From Pseudaminobacter sp040045035 (GTDB lineage Bacteria > Pseudomonadota > Alphaproteobacteria > Rhizobiales > Rhizobiaceae): 64,000 bases of DNA. This document shows positions 1-9,530 of this stretch, one piece after another (position 1 is the first letter of the stretch; every line of letters begins with the position of its first letter). Made by a program: the position numbers and the translations under genes. The stretch covers positions 124,001-188,000 of the forward strand of contig NZ_JBDZDS010000008.1 in NCBI RefSeq assembly GCF_040045035.1. The letters run 5' to 3'. The notes below the pieces were generated by a model. It saw nothing but the letters and a program-made list of their open reading frames with translations, made no database searches and was not told the origin of the DNA.

Positions 1-2
1 CG

Positions 3-1295
3 CTGAAGCGCGAGGCCACCGCCGAAATCTTCGCGCATCACGACCGCGACGGGCTGATCGACTACGTCACCTGCGGGTCGGGCGGCTATTTCGACTTCTA
101 CAAGCTGATGCCGACCTTCCTCTATCCCGAGAAGCTCGGCGCAGATCTCGCATCCGTGCTGAAGGGCGCGGTCTCTCATGCGCTGGTTACGGCCGAAAGC
201 CATATCCGCACGCCGGAAAATGCCGAAACCGTGCTGAGCGAGGGCATGGCCGACCTGGTTTCCATCGTGCGCGGCCAGATCGCCGATCCGCACCTCGCCA
301 ACAAGGCGAAGGAAGGCCGGCCCGAGGACATTCGCGGCTGCCTCTCCTGCAACCAGATGTGCTGGGGCAGGCGCTCGCGCGACTACTGGATAAGCTGCGT
401 GGTCAACCCGTCGGCCGGGCGCGAATGGGAATGGGGCGGCGATACTTTCCAGCCGGCACCCGTTTCAAAGCGCGTCCTGGTGGTCGGCGGCGGACCGGCC
501 GGGCTGGAAGCGGCGCGCGTGGCGGCCGAGCGCGGCCACAAGGTGGTGCTTGCCGAGGCGTCGGATCGCCTTGGCGGCCAGTTCCGGCTTGCCGGTCTGC
601 AGCCGCGCCGCGCGCAGGTGCTAGACCTGCTTAGCTGGTACGAACGGCAGTTGCAGAAGCTCGGCGTCGAGGTGCGCTACAACGCTTACATGGAGGCCGA
701 CGATATTGTCGCCGAGGCGGCGGACGAGGTGATCGTCGCCACGGGCTCGCTGCCGCCCGAAACCGGCTTCCAGCGGGCGCTGCCGCAGGTCGAGACGCTG
801 CCGGGCATCGAGCGTGGAAAGTTTTTCTCGGCCGAAGCCGTCATGGCGGGCGAGGCCCGGCCGGGCAGGCGCGTCGTCGTGTTCGACGAGGGCGGCAACT
901 GGAAGGGCTGCGGCACGGCCTGGAAGCTGGCCGAGGACGGGCATGAGGTTACCATCGTCACACCCGATCCGCTGGTCGGCAAGGAACTGCAGCGCACCAC
1001 CGCCGACTTTCCGCTGCGCCGAAATTTGGCGCGGCTCGGCGTGCGCATCGCGACCGAGAGCGCGATCCTCGAATGGACGGGCTCCGCCGCGCGGGTTGCC
1101 TCATTCCTCGACGGTCGGGAAGAGCTGATCGAGGCGGATGCGTTGGTTTTCGCCGCCACCAATGCCGCCGAAGACAGCTTGGCACAGGGCCTTGCCGAGC
1201 GAGGCGTTGCCTTCACCGCCATCGGCGATTGCGTTGCTGCGCGGCAGGCACCCTATGCCATCCACGAAGGGCGCAAGGTCGCGTTGCGCCTGTAG
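3..1295 (+). CDS. NADH:flavin oxidoreductase / trimethylamine-dehydrogenase-like protein (5' end outside window)
   Basis: This is the C-terminal part of an old-yellow-enzyme family protein fused to an FAD/NAD(P)-binding domain. The frame is open from base 3, so the start lies to the left. The end of the FMN TIM barrel is present (SIVRGQIADPHLANKA), followed by the 4Fe-4S cysteine cluster CLSCNQMC...C and then a Rossmann motif VVGGGPAGLEAARVAAERG. This order is that of trimethylamine dehydrogenase, dimethylglycine/N-methylproline demethylases and 2,4-dienoyl-CoA reductase. The GCGTAWKLAEDGHEVTIVT stretch is the second dinucleotide fold. The substrate is probably an N-methylated amine, but the sequence does not decide this. 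The gene ends with TAG, and 134 bases separate it from the next gene, which looks functionally unrelated. Confidence 0.88.
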   Translation: MKREATAEIFAHHDRDGLIDYVTCGSGGYFDFYKLMPTFLYPEKLGADLASVLKGAVSHALVTAESHIRTPENAETVLSEGMADLVSIVRGQIADPHLANKAKEGRPEDIRGCLSCNQMCWGRRSRDYWISCVVNPSAGREWEWGGDTFQPAPVSKRVLVVGGGPAGLEAARVAAERGHKVVLAEASDRLGGQFRLAGLQPRRAQVLDLLSWYERQLQKLGVEVRYNAYMEADDIVAEAADEVIVATGSLPPETGFQRALPQVETLPGIERGKFFSAEAVMAGEARPGRRVVVFDEGGNWKGCGTAWKLAEDGHEVTIVTPDPLVGKELQRTTADFPLRRNLARLGVRIATESAILEWTGSAARVASFLDGREELIEADALVFAATNAAEDSLAQGLAERGVAFTAIGDCVAARQAPYAIHEGRKVALRL

Positions 1296-1429
1296 ATCAG
1301 GTCCGATCTCGCCCACGACTACTCGTCTTGGGCCGTCGGTGGCCAAGAGCGATATACCGGCTCTGGATGGATGCAACGAGCTGAAGCCTCCGGCGTTTCC
1401 TTCCGGAACGCACGCGCCGGACTCTCTCC

Positions 1430-2500
1430 ATGAGAATTGCCCATATCGCTCCGCTATATGAATCCGTGCCTCCCAAACTCTATGGCGGAACCGAGCGCAT
1501 CATCTGCTATCTGGTCGATGAGCTGGTCGGAATGGGCCACGACGTCACCCTGTTTTCCAGTGGCGACGCAAAAACCAGGACTCGCCTGGTGGCGGTGCGC
1601 GACCAGGCCCTTTGGCTCGATCCGCATCCGTTGAAATCGCCTATCGCGGCACATTATTCCATGCTGGACGAAGTGCGCCGCCATGCGGGGGAGTTCGACA
1701 TCCTGCATTTCCATCTCAGCCATTTCATGCATTTTCCCTTTTTCGAGCACATGCCGGAGCGCACGCTCACCACGCCTCATGGCCGCCTCGACTACAGGGA
1801 TCTGAAGGGCGCCTACCGCCGCTGGCCCCGCTTTCCCATGGTCTCGATCTCGCATAGCCAGCGACAGCCGCTTGACGAGGCCAACTGGGTGGGAACCGTT
1901 CACCACGGCTTGCCCCTCGACCTCTATCGTCCGCTGCGGGAGGTCGATCCCGACGCGGGTTACCTGGCTTTCCTCGGCCGTCTTTCCCGCGATAAACGAC
2001 CCGACAGGGCTATCGAGATCGCCCGTCGCTCGGGCATGAAACTGAAGATCGCCGCCAAGATCGGCGACGATGACCGCGCTTATTTCCATGAGACGGTCGA
2101 GCCGCTGATAGACGGCCGGCAGATCGAATATCTGGGCGAGATCGACGAGAGCCGGAAGCAGGCGTTCCTGGGCAACGCCGCAGCGCTGCTGTTTCCCATA
2201 GATTGGCCGGAGCCGTTCGGCCTCGTCGCGATCGAGGCGATGGCCTGCGGCACCCCGGTGATTGCCTGGGACAATGGCGCCATGCCCGAAGTGGTGGACG
2301 AGGGGGTGACCGGCTTCGTCGTCGACACCATCGACGCTGCCGTCGCAGCCGTTGCCAGGCTGGGAGAACTCGATCGCAGTGAAATTCGCTCAACCTTCGA
2401 GCGACGTTTTTCCGTCTCGCGCATGGCGAACGACTATGTGAAAATCTATGCGCGGTTGATCGGCATGGCTCGTGGGCAGGCCGGCGTCGCCCTTGGCTGA
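1430..2500 (+). CDS. glycosyltransferase family 4 protein
   Basis: This 356-residue protein has the GT-B fold of family 4 retaining glycosyltransferases. The N-terminal MRIAHIAPLYESVPPKLYGG begins the acceptor-side Rossmann domain, and the YGGTER loop is typical. The C-terminal domain has LAFLGRLSRDKRPDRAIEIA and the E-x7-E nucleotide-sugar motif in EPFGLVAIEAMACGTPV. It has no signal peptide or membrane segment, so it should act in the cytoplasm. It is the first gene of a plus-strand set with a debranching-type glucosidase and trehalose synthesis genes, suggesting a role in a storage or osmoprotective glucan or glycoside. The acceptor cannot be read from the sequence. Confidence 0.9.
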   Translation: MRIAHIAPLYESVPPKLYGGTERIICYLVDELVGMGHDVTLFSSGDAKTRTRLVAVRDQALWLDPHPLKSPIAAHYSMLDEVRRHAGEFDILHFHLSHFMHFPFFEHMPERTLTTPHGRLDYRDLKGAYRRWPRFPMVSISHSQRQPLDEANWVGTVHHGLPLDLYRPLREVDPDAGYLAFLGRLSRDKRPDRAIEIARRSGMKLKIAAKIGDDDRAYFHETVEPLIDGRQIEYLGEIDESRKQAFLGNAAALLFPIDWPEPFGLVAIEAMACGTPVIAWDNGAMPEVVDEGVTGFVVDTIDAAVAAVARLGELDRSEIRSTFERRFSVSRMANDYVKIYARLIGMARGQAGVALG

Positions 2501-2567
2501 CCCCGACTTGCCGCAGCGGTCCTATTTTCGCCCCATCCTGCTGTAGGCTTCCGGCTGAAAGATTGCC

Positions 2568-4733
2568 ATGTCTCTACTTGACGAACGAAAACTGGACCCA
2601 GCGATAGCGCTGGCGTCGATGGATGATATAGCGCCGAGGGAGCCCGCCCGGCAGTATGCGCTCAAGCACGGCGACTGCTTCATAGTCGCCGATGCTTACG
2701 GCGACATACAAGGCAGGGGCGACGGGCTGTTCCTCGACGACACCAGGATTCTGTCCGATTATCGGCTGACCATCGGCGACAGGCCTCCCTCCCTGCTCGG
2801 CGCATCGCTGAGCCAGGACAATGTGCTGTTCCGGACCAATCTCACCAACCTGCCTCTGCCATCCGCCGAGGGCAGGAAAACCCGACAGGGTGTCATCCAT
2901 ATCGAACGTACACGGCTGATCTGGAACGATCGCATGTACGAGCGTCTGGCGCTGTCGAACTATGGCGAGCATGAGGTCCTGCTGCCGCTGAAGCTGCATT
3001 TCGAGGCCGATTTCCGCGACATGTTCGAAGTGCGCGGCTCCAAACGAAGTCAGCGCGGACGTGCGTTCGAGGCGCAGGCGGGCAAGGACTGCGTGACCAT
3101 GCGCTATCACGGGCTCGACGACGTCGTGCGGGAGTCTACCATCTCGTTCTCACGCTCCCCTTCGCGGCTTGCGGCGAACGAGGCTGAATTCCAGATTTGC
3201 CTGCAACGGCGCGAACGGGAGACATTGTTCATCGAGATTGGGAAAACGCCGGAGGTTCCCAATCGAATGCGCTTCCGCGCCGCTGCGGCGCGCGCGCGCT
3301 TCGGCATGCGTACCAAGAGACGCCACGGCGCGACCATTCACAGCTCCGGCCGCGTGTTCAACGATTGGATCTCGCGTGCCCGCGCCGATATCGCGCTGCT
3401 CACCACCGACCTTGCAACCGGCCCGTACCCCTATGCCGGCATCCCCTGGTTCTCCACCGCCTTCGGGCGTGATGGCGTGATCTCGGCCTTGCAGATGCTT
3501 TGGGTCGATCCCAGGCTGGCGCGCGGCGTGCTTGCTTTCCTCGCGCAGCATCAGGCCACGGAGACTGTGCCGTTCAGCGACTCCGAGCCCGGAAAGATCA
3601 TGCACGAGACGCGCAAGGGCGAGATGGCGACGCTGCGGGAACTGCCGTTCGGCCGCTACTATGGCGGGGTCGACACCACACCGCTGTACATCTACCTGGC
3701 CTGCGCCTATGCGGACCGCACCGGCGACATGGAATTCATTGATATGCTGTGGCCGTCCATCAAGGCGGCCGCCCAGTGGATGGACCGCGCCATCGATCGT
3801 GATCCGAATGGCTTCGTCAGCTACCGGCGCGCGGCCGACACCGGCCTCGCCAACCAGGGCTGGAAGGACAGCTTCGACTCGGTCTTCCATATTGACGGGC
3901 GTGTCCCCAAGGGGCCCATCGCGCTGGTCGAGGTGCAAGGCTACGCCTTTGCCGCCTATACCAGGCTCTCTATGCTGGCGCGGCGGCGGGGCGAGTTGCA
4001 GCGCGCCGACGCATGGCAGGCCCGCGCGGAGAAGATGCGCGAGGCCGTCGAAGACAAGTTCTGGATGGAGGATCGCAAGTTCTACGCGATGGCGATCGAC
4101 GGAGACGGCTTGCCGTGCCGGGTCCGGACGTCCAATGCCGGGCATCTACTCTTCGTCGGCCTGCCTTCGCCGGAGCGAGCGCAGCACGTTGCCGATCAAC
4201 TCCTGTCGGCGCAGTTTCATACGGGCTGGGGCGTCCGAACCCTTGCCGAGGACGAAATCTTCTTCAATCCGATGTCTTATCACAACGGGTCGATCTGGCC
4301 GCATGACTCGGCAATATGCGCGGCAGGCCTGGCTCGTTACGGCAACCGTGACCATGTCGTGCGGCTGATGAGCAACACCTTCGAGGCGGCCGTCCATTTC
4401 GACATGCGGCTGCCCGAGCTGTTCTGCGGTTTCCCGCGCGCGGTCGGCGAAGCGCCGATCGCCTATCCGGTGGCATGCCTGCCGCAGGCCTGGTCTTCGG
4501 GGGCCGTGTTCATGCTCCTGCAGTCCTGCCTGGGCGTCCAGATCGACGGCTGGCGCGGCGAGGTGCAGGTGGAGCAGTCATACCTGCCCATCGGCATCGA
4601 CAACCTGACCGTGCGCCATCTAGGCGTCGGTGACGCGGTCTACGACCTGACCTTCCAGCGCTTCGGCGATCGCGTCATCGCCGATCTTCAGACCCGCGAC
4701 CAGAGCCCGGCACCGGTCATCGTCCACGCCTGA
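2568..4733 (+). CDS. amylo-alpha-1,6-glucosidase-like (glycogen debranching family) protein
   Basis: This 721-residue protein has two parts. Residues about 30-225 match the N-terminal beta domain of bacterial debranching proteins (DGLFLDDTRILSDYRLTIG). Residues about 255-700 form an (alpha/alpha)6 barrel of the glucoamylase/MGH1 type. Conserved blocks include GIPWFSTAFGRDGVISALQM, the NQGWKDSFDS segment, and NPMSYHNGSIWPHD, where the acidic residues are likely catalytic or sugar-binding. Proteins of this family remove alpha-1,6 branches or hydrolyse short glucosides in the cytoplasm. It lies 67 bases after the glycosyltransferase gene and 220 bases before the trehalose synthase gene, in the same orientation. 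Its true substrate could be a non-glycogen glucoside. Confidence 0.88.
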   Translation: MSLLDERKLDPAIALASMDDIAPREPARQYALKHGDCFIVADAYGDIQGRGDGLFLDDTRILSDYRLTIGDRPPSLLGASLSQDNVLFRTNLTNLPLPSAEGRKTRQGVIHIERTRLIWNDRMYERLALSNYGEHEVLLPLKLHFEADFRDMFEVRGSKRSQRGRAFEAQAGKDCVTMRYHGLDDVVRESTISFSRSPSRLAANEAEFQICLQRRERETLFIEIGKTPEVPNRMRFRAAAARARFGMRTKRRHGATIHSSGRVFNDWISRARADIALLTTDLATGPYPYAGIPWFSTAFGRDGVISALQMLWVDPRLARGVLAFLAQHQATETVPFSDSEPGKIMHETRKGEMATLRELPFGRYYGGVDTTPLYIYLACAYADRTGDMEFIDMLWPSIKAAAQWMDRAIDRDPNGFVSYRRAADTGLANQGWKDSFDSVFHIDGRVPKGPIALVEVQGYAFAAYTRLSMLARRRGELQRADAWQARAEKMREAVEDKFWMEDRKFYAMAIDGDGLPCRVRTSNAGHLLFVGLPSPERAQHVADQLLSAQFHTGWGVRTLAEDEIFFNPMSYHNGSIWPHDSAICAAGLARYGNRDHVVRLMSNTFEAAVHFDMRLPELFCGFPRAVGEAPIAYPVACLPQAWSSGAVFMLLQSCLGVQIDGWRGEVQVEQSYLPIGIDNLTVRHLGVGDAVYDLTFQRFGDRVIADLQTRDQSPAPVIVHA

Positions 4734-4953
4734 TCTGGCTCGAGGCGGTGCATCATTTCCGCCTCCAGCACGAATTCCTGGAACCGTTGCGGCCGCGAGA
4801 CGTTCGGAAGCATCGGCATACAAAGCGCACCGTCGAGCCTCCGGGGTTTCCCCTTCGAGGGTCGGCCATTGGCTTTGACTGCGCCGGCCTTGAGCGAGAG
4901 GCGACACGCTTCTTCGCACCCCGGCATGCTCGTCCGCTTCGAGGACGTTACAG

Positions 4954-6756
4954 ATGGATACCCACGCTGATCTGCTCGGTCTCGGCAGCAATATCTGGAT
5001 GGTTCTTGCCGTCAGTCTGCTTCTGTCGATCGCAGCGGTCGTGCTGGCGACGTTGGTGTGGTGGCGGCTGCACCGAGGCAGGGTGGTTGCGGCTTTCCCC
5101 GACGCCGCGGACGACCCGCCTCTCGACCAGGCAAGCAAACTGCAGCACGAATTCGAGAAGAACAACCGGGCTGCCGACGATGTCCTGATCAACTGGTCGC
5201 CCGAGACCCTGCGCCAGATCCTCGCCACGGAACTTCCGGATGCGCAGGTCATCGTGGTGTCGAACCGCGAGCCCTATATCCATAACCTGGTCGACGGCAA
5301 GGTGAAGCTCCTGGTGCCGGCCAGTGGCCTGGTCTCGGCGCTGGAGCCGGTGACACGGGCATGTTCAGGAACCTGGATCGCCTATGGCGGCGGCTCGGCC
5401 GATCGTTTGACGGTCGATGACAATGACCGCATCCAGGTGCCGCCCGACAAGCCGAGCTACGTGTTACGCCGGGTCTGGCTGAGCGAGGAGGAATTGCAGG
5501 GCTATTACTACGGCTTTGCCAATGACGGTTTATGGCCGCTGTGCCACATCGCGTTCACGCGGCCGATCTTCCGGGCATCGGACTTCGAGATGTACGAGGC
5601 GGTGAACCAGAAATTCGCCGACGTGGTGGCCGAGGAAGCGCGGAACGAGCGGCCGATCGTCCTGGTGCAGGATTATCATTTCGCCTTGCTGCCGCGCATG
5701 ATCCGCCAGCGCCTGCCGGATGCCATCATCATCACCTTCTGGCACATTCCCTGGCCGAACTCGGAAGTGTTCAGCATCTGTCCCTGGCGCGAGAGGATCC
5801 TCGACGGGTTGCTCGGCAGCTCGATCGTCGGCTTCCACATCCAGTTCCACTGCAACAATTTCACCGAAAGCGTCGACCGCTTTCTGGAAAGCCGCATCGA
5901 GCGGGAAGATCCGTCGATTTCCTATCGCGGCTCGACGACACTCGTTCACCCCTATCCGATCTCGATCGAGTGGCCGCCGGCGGGGTTCCAGAACCAGCCG
6001 GACGCCGCTGAATGCCGGCGCGAGATCTTTGAGCGCTTCGGACTGGCGCCTGACACCCGATTGTGCGTCGGGGTCGAGCGACTGGACTACACCAAGGGCA
6101 TCCTCGACCGTTTCATGGCGCTCGACGAGTTCTTCCAGAAGAACCCCGACTGGATCGGGCGGCTGGTGTTCCTGCAGATCGCCGCACCCAGCCGAGGCAC
6201 CCTGGCCGCTTACCAGCAACTGCACAGGCAGTGCCTGAACTATGTCGACGAATTCAACTTGCGCTATGGGAACGACCGCCACAAGCCCATTATCCTGATC
6301 GACGAATACCATCGCCAGGAGGACATCTGCCGCGTCTACCGGGCCGCGGACATATGCGTGGTCAGCAGCCTGCACGACGGAATGAACCTTGTGGCCAAGG
6401 AGTTCGTGGCGACCCGCGACGACGAGCAGGGTGTGCTCATCCTCAGCACCTTCGCCGGTGCCTCGCGCGAGCTTCTCGATGCGCTGATCGTCAATCCCTA
6501 CGATCCCAGCGCGGTGGGCGATGCGCTTCTGCGGGCGCTTTGCATGCCGGCCGAAGAGCAGGGCGAACGCATGCGCCGCATGCGCGAGGTGGTCCGCAAC
6601 AACAATGTCTACCGCTGGGCTGGAAGCATGCTGGTGGACGCGGCGCGTCTGCGCAAGCGCAACGAAGCCTACGAAGCAGCCGAACCGACCCAGCGACCCG
6701 AGGTCGCCAGCAACGTCGTGCCGCTCAAGGGAAAGAAGAAGGGTGCGGCGCGGTGA
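4954..6756 (+). CDS. otsA: membrane-anchored trehalose-6-phosphate synthase (GT20 family)
   Basis: The family transfers glucose from UDP-glucose to glucose-6-phosphate. Residues from about 100 on show GT20 landmarks: VVSNREPYIHN (family VVSNR), YYYGFANDGLWPLCHI, VLVQDYHFALLPRMIR, FWHIPWPNSEVF, VGVERLDYTKGILDR and DGMNLVAKEFVATR. The first 100 residues are unusual. Residues about 13-35 form a hydrophobic helix followed by WWRLHRGR, so the enzyme is probably tethered to the inner membrane with its catalytic part in the cytoplasm. The start is supported by a GAGGA box 8 bases upstream. Its stop overlaps the GTG start of the phosphatase gene. A related GT20 activity on another phosphorylated acceptor is possible. 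Confidence 0.86.
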   Translation: MDTHADLLGLGSNIWMVLAVSLLLSIAAVVLATLVWWRLHRGRVVAAFPDAADDPPLDQASKLQHEFEKNNRAADDVLINWSPETLRQILATELPDAQVIVVSNREPYIHNLVDGKVKLLVPASGLVSALEPVTRACSGTWIAYGGGSADRLTVDDNDRIQVPPDKPSYVLRRVWLSEEELQGYYYGFANDGLWPLCHIAFTRPIFRASDFEMYEAVNQKFADVVAEEARNERPIVLVQDYHFALLPRMIRQRLPDAIIITFWHIPWPNSEVFSICPWRERILDGLLGSSIVGFHIQFHCNNFTESVDRFLESRIEREDPSISYRGSTTLVHPYPISIEWPPAGFQNQPDAAECRREIFERFGLAPDTRLCVGVERLDYTKGILDRFMALDEFFQKNPDWIGRLVFLQIAAPSRGTLAAYQQLHRQCLNYVDEFNLRYGNDRHKPIILIDEYHRQEDICRVYRAADICVVSSLHDGMNLVAKEFVATRDDEQGVLILSTFAGASRELLDALIVNPYDPSAVGDALLRALCMPAEEQGERMRRMREVVRNNNVYRWAGSMLVDAARLRKRNEAYEAAEPTQRPEVASNVVPLKGKKKGAAR

Positions 6757-7523
6757 CGGACGCTGCAAGCGACCGCGTGCCCCGGCTGAAGGCCGGGAAA
6801 CATGCTCTTTTCCTCGATATAGACGGCACGCTGCTGGAGCATGCGGACCATCCCGATGCCGTCTCGGTCGACGTGGAACTGCTGGAATTGCTCACCGCCC
6901 TCGACGAGTGCCTCGGCGGTGCGCTGGCCTTCATCAGTGGCCGGTCGATCGCCGCGATCGACCGGCTGTTCGCACCGCTTCGGCTATGCGCTGCCGGTCT
7001 CTACGGTCTGGAGCACCGGCTGCACCGCGACGGACCTGTCGTGGAAGCCAAGGAGCCCGAGGACATCGCAGCGCTGGCCACGGAGATGGAGGCGGAATTC
7101 GGGTCCACCCCGGGCGTCTATTTCGAGCGCAAGGGACCCGTCCTGGCCATTCACACGCGGGCCGCGCCCGATGCGCTTTCGGCGGTCAGGAAAGCAGCGG
7201 AGACCGCCTTGCCGCGTCTGTCCATCGAGTACCGCATCGTCGTCGGCGAGGCCGGGCTGGAATTGATCCCGCCGCAGGCGATCAAGAGCGCGGCAATCCG
7301 GCGCTTCCTTGCGCTGGAGCCCTTTGCCGGCAGGCGCCCGGTCTTCATCGGCGATGACACATCCGACGAAAGCGGTTTTGAGATGGTCAACCAGATGGGC
7401 GGGGTGTCGATCAGGGTTCGGCCCAAGGCCGTTACCGCAGCGCGCCACATCCTTGCCGATGTTGCCGCCGTCAAGGCCTGGCTAAGGACGGAGGTGCTCG
7501 AAGGCCCAGCCGATGACGGCTGA
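6753..7523 (+). CDS. otsB: trehalose-6-phosphate phosphatase
   Basis: This 256-residue HAD-superfamily phosphatase would release trehalose from trehalose-6-phosphate. HAD motif I is FLDIDGTLLE, with the nucleophile and general acid Asp pair; FISGRS is motif II; FIGDDTSDESGFEMV is motif IV, which binds Mg2+. GLYGLEHRLH matches the OtsB cap region. I chose the GTG start at 6753 because it overlaps the synthase stop (GTGA), a translational-coupling arrangement. The open frame extends much further upstream only as an overlap of the synthase. It is the last gene of the plus-strand cluster. Confidence 0.92.
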   Translation: MTDAASDRVPRLKAGKHALFLDIDGTLLEHADHPDAVSVDVELLELLTALDECLGGALAFISGRSIAAIDRLFAPLRLCAAGLYGLEHRLHRDGPVVEAKEPEDIAALATEMEAEFGSTPGVYFERKGPVLAIHTRAAPDALSAVRKAAETALPRLSIEYRIVVGEAGLELIPPQAIKSAAIRRFLALEPFAGRRPVFIGDDTSDESGFEMVNQMGGVSIRVRPKAVTAARHILADVAAVKAWLRTEVLEGPADDG

Positions 7524-7531
7524 TGCAGGTC

Positions 7532-7822
7532 TCACTTCGGCTCCTTGCCAAACTTCTTGCACAGTTCGCCCTTCGCGTCTTCCAGTATCTTCTTGCGCTC
7601 GGCCGACAGGTTGCGTCCCGCCCGGTTGATGTAGAAGTTCAGCATCGACATGGCTGACTGGAAGGGGGAGGCCTTGCGCTGGGTGCTCTGCTCTGCTGAA
7701 TGCTTCAGCGACTGGGCGATGCGCTGCGGGTCATCCAACTCGAAAACGCCCGGCTCGAGATCGAGTGCGTGGCTGTGCTCGGTGACTTCCGCCGACCACT
7801 TCTTGTCCTTCGTCGTGGGCAT
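7532..7822 (-). CDS. DUF3175 family protein
   Basis: This small soluble protein of 96 residues is rich in Lys and Ser. The segments KWSAEVTEHSHALDLEPGVF and SPFQSAMSMLNFYINRAGR, plus the C-terminal EDAKGELCKKFGK, match the DUF3175 family, which is common in rhizobia and has no assigned biochemical role. Two adjacent ATG codons are available. The second (7822) sits about five bases from a GGAGG box, the first only two, so the second is preferred. It is convergent with otsB, nine bases away, and is transcribed in the same direction as the oxidase gene further on. Confidence 0.75.
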   Translation of the reverse strand: MPTTKDKKWSAEVTEHSHALDLEPGVFELDDPQRIAQSLKHSAEQSTQRKASPFQSAMSMLNFYINRAGRNLSAERKKILEDAKGELCKKFGKEPK

Positions 7823-7913
7823 CATGGCCTCCGAGGCCGGTTTTCATCTGAACCCGCTGACGCGCACATCGTTCCCTCGAATCTACCGCATGGCCTCAGC
7901 ACACCAATCCGTC

Positions 7914-9530
7914 TCAACGAATGATTGGCAGGGTTGTGTACTGATGGAACGGCGGCGGCGACGGCAACGTCCATTCAAGGGTTGTGGCACCGGCACCCCA
8001 AGGGTTGCTGCCGGCTACGCGCTTCTTGTTGAACGCTTCGGCCACGACGATGATGAACACGATGAACCCGACCGCCGAGATGTAGGAGCCGATCGAGGAG
8101 ACGAAGTTCCAGCCGGCGAATGCGTCGGGGTAATCCGCGGTACGGCGCGGCATGCCTGCCAGTCCGAGGAAATGCTGCGGGAAAAACAGCACGTTCACGC
8201 CGATGAAGGTCAGCCAGAAATGCCATTTACCCAGCGTTTCATTGTACATATAGCCGGTCATCTTCGGGAACCAGTAGTAGAAGCCTGCGAAGATCCCGAA
8301 GGCTGCGCCCATCGACAGAACGTAGTGGAAATGCGCGATCACGTAGTAGGTATCGTGCAGTGAACGGTCGAGACCCGGATTGGCGAGCACCACGCCGGTG
8401 ACGCCGCCGATCGTGAACATCAGGACGAAGCCCATCGCCCAAAGCATCGGCAACCTGAATTGGATCGAGCCATTCCACATGGTGGCCACCCAGGAAAACA
8501 CCTTGATCCCGGTCGGAACGGCGATCACCATCGAGGCAAAGGCGAAATATCTCTGGGTGTCGACCGAGAGGCCGACAGTGAACATGTGATGGGCCCAGAC
8601 GATGAAACCGATCACGCCGATTGCCACCATCGCATAGGCCATGCCGAGATAGCCGAAGATCGGCTTCTTCGAGAATGTCGAGATCACGTGGCTGATGATG
8701 CCGAAGGCCGGCAGGATCATGATGTAGACTTCCGGGTGGCCGAAGAACCAGAAGAGATGCTGGAACAGGATCGGGTCCCCGCCGCCGGAGGGATCGAAGA
8801 ATGTCGACCCGAAGTTGCGGTCGGTCAAAAGCATCGTGATCGCCCCCGCAAGCACCGGCAGCGCCAGCAGGAGAAGGAATCCGGTGACCAGCATAGACCA
8901 GGCAAACAGCGGCATCTTGTGCATGGTCATGCCCGGAGCGCGCATGTTGAGGATGGTGGTGATGAAGTTGATCGCGCCAAGGATGGAGGATGCACCCGCC
9001 AGGTGCAGCGACAGGATGAGGGCGTCGACAGCGGGTCCGGGCTCGCCCGTGATGGAGGAATAGGGGGGATACAGCGTCCAGCCGCCGCCATGTCCGTACG
9101 AGCCCGGCGCCCCGGGCAGGAGAAGGGATATCAGGAACAGGCAGAAGCCTGCCGCGAGCAGCCAGAACGACAGATTGTTCATGCGCGGGAAGGCCATGTC
9201 CGGCGCGCCGATCATCAACGGTATCATCCAGTTGCCGAAACCGCCAATCAGCGCGGGCATGATGACAAAGAAGATCATGACGATGCCGTGCGAGCTAACA
9301 ACGACATTGTAGGTGGTCGGATCAGAGAAGATCTGCAGGCCCGGCTCCTGGAGTTCCATGCGAATGAGCACGGACAGGATCGTGCCGAAAACGCCGGCGA
9401 CCCCCGCGAATACCAGATAGAGCGTCCCGATGTCCTTGTGGTTGGTCGAAAACAGCCATCGGACGAGAGGGCGAGGCTTGTGGTCTTCCAGGCTTGCGGC
9501 TGGGTGAGGCGTCTTGGCTACTTGGGACAC
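7914..9530 (-). CDS. ctaD: cytochrome c oxidase subunit I (aa3-type), solitary
   Basis: This 538-residue protein has about twelve hydrophobic helices and the haem-copper oxidase core. SSHGIVMIFF carries a low-spin haem ligand His. GHPEVYIMILPAFG has the CuB His cross-linked to Tyr and the proton-channel Glu. VWAHHMFTVG has the two further CuB His residues. HDTYYVIAHFHYVLSMG has the high-spin and low-spin haem ligands. It is the catalytic subunit of terminal oxidase. The GTG start is preceded by GGAGGG. No subunit II, subunit III or haem O/A assembly gene is adjacent: DUF3175 lies downstream and a fluoride-export operon upstream. It must pair with subunits encoded elsewhere or be a paralogue. 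Confidence 0.95.
   Translation of the reverse strand: MSQVAKTPHPAASLEDHKPRPLVRWLFSTNHKDIGTLYLVFAGVAGVFGTILSVLIRMELQEPGLQIFSDPTTYNVVVSSHGIVMIFFVIMPALIGGFGNWMIPLMIGAPDMAFPRMNNLSFWLLAAGFCLFLISLLLPGAPGSYGHGGGWTLYPPYSSITGEPGPAVDALILSLHLAGASSILGAINFITTILNMRAPGMTMHKMPLFAWSMLVTGFLLLLALPVLAGAITMLLTDRNFGSTFFDPSGGGDPILFQHLFWFFGHPEVYIMILPAFGIISHVISTFSKKPIFGYLGMAYAMVAIGVIGFIVWAHHMFTVGLSVDTQRYFAFASMVIAVPTGIKVFSWVATMWNGSIQFRLPMLWAMGFVLMFTIGGVTGVVLANPGLDRSLHDTYYVIAHFHYVLSMGAAFGIFAGFYYWFPKMTGYMYNETLGKWHFWLTFIGVNVLFFPQHFLGLAGMPRRTADYPDAFAGWNFVSSIGSYISAVGFIVFIIVVAEAFNKKRVAGSNPWGAGATTLEWTLPSPPPFHQYTTLPIIR

Noticed and set aside
3150..4145. 331-residue minus-strand frame opposite the debranching-type gene
   Set aside because: Antisense shadow of a well-conserved coding region in a GC-rich genome.
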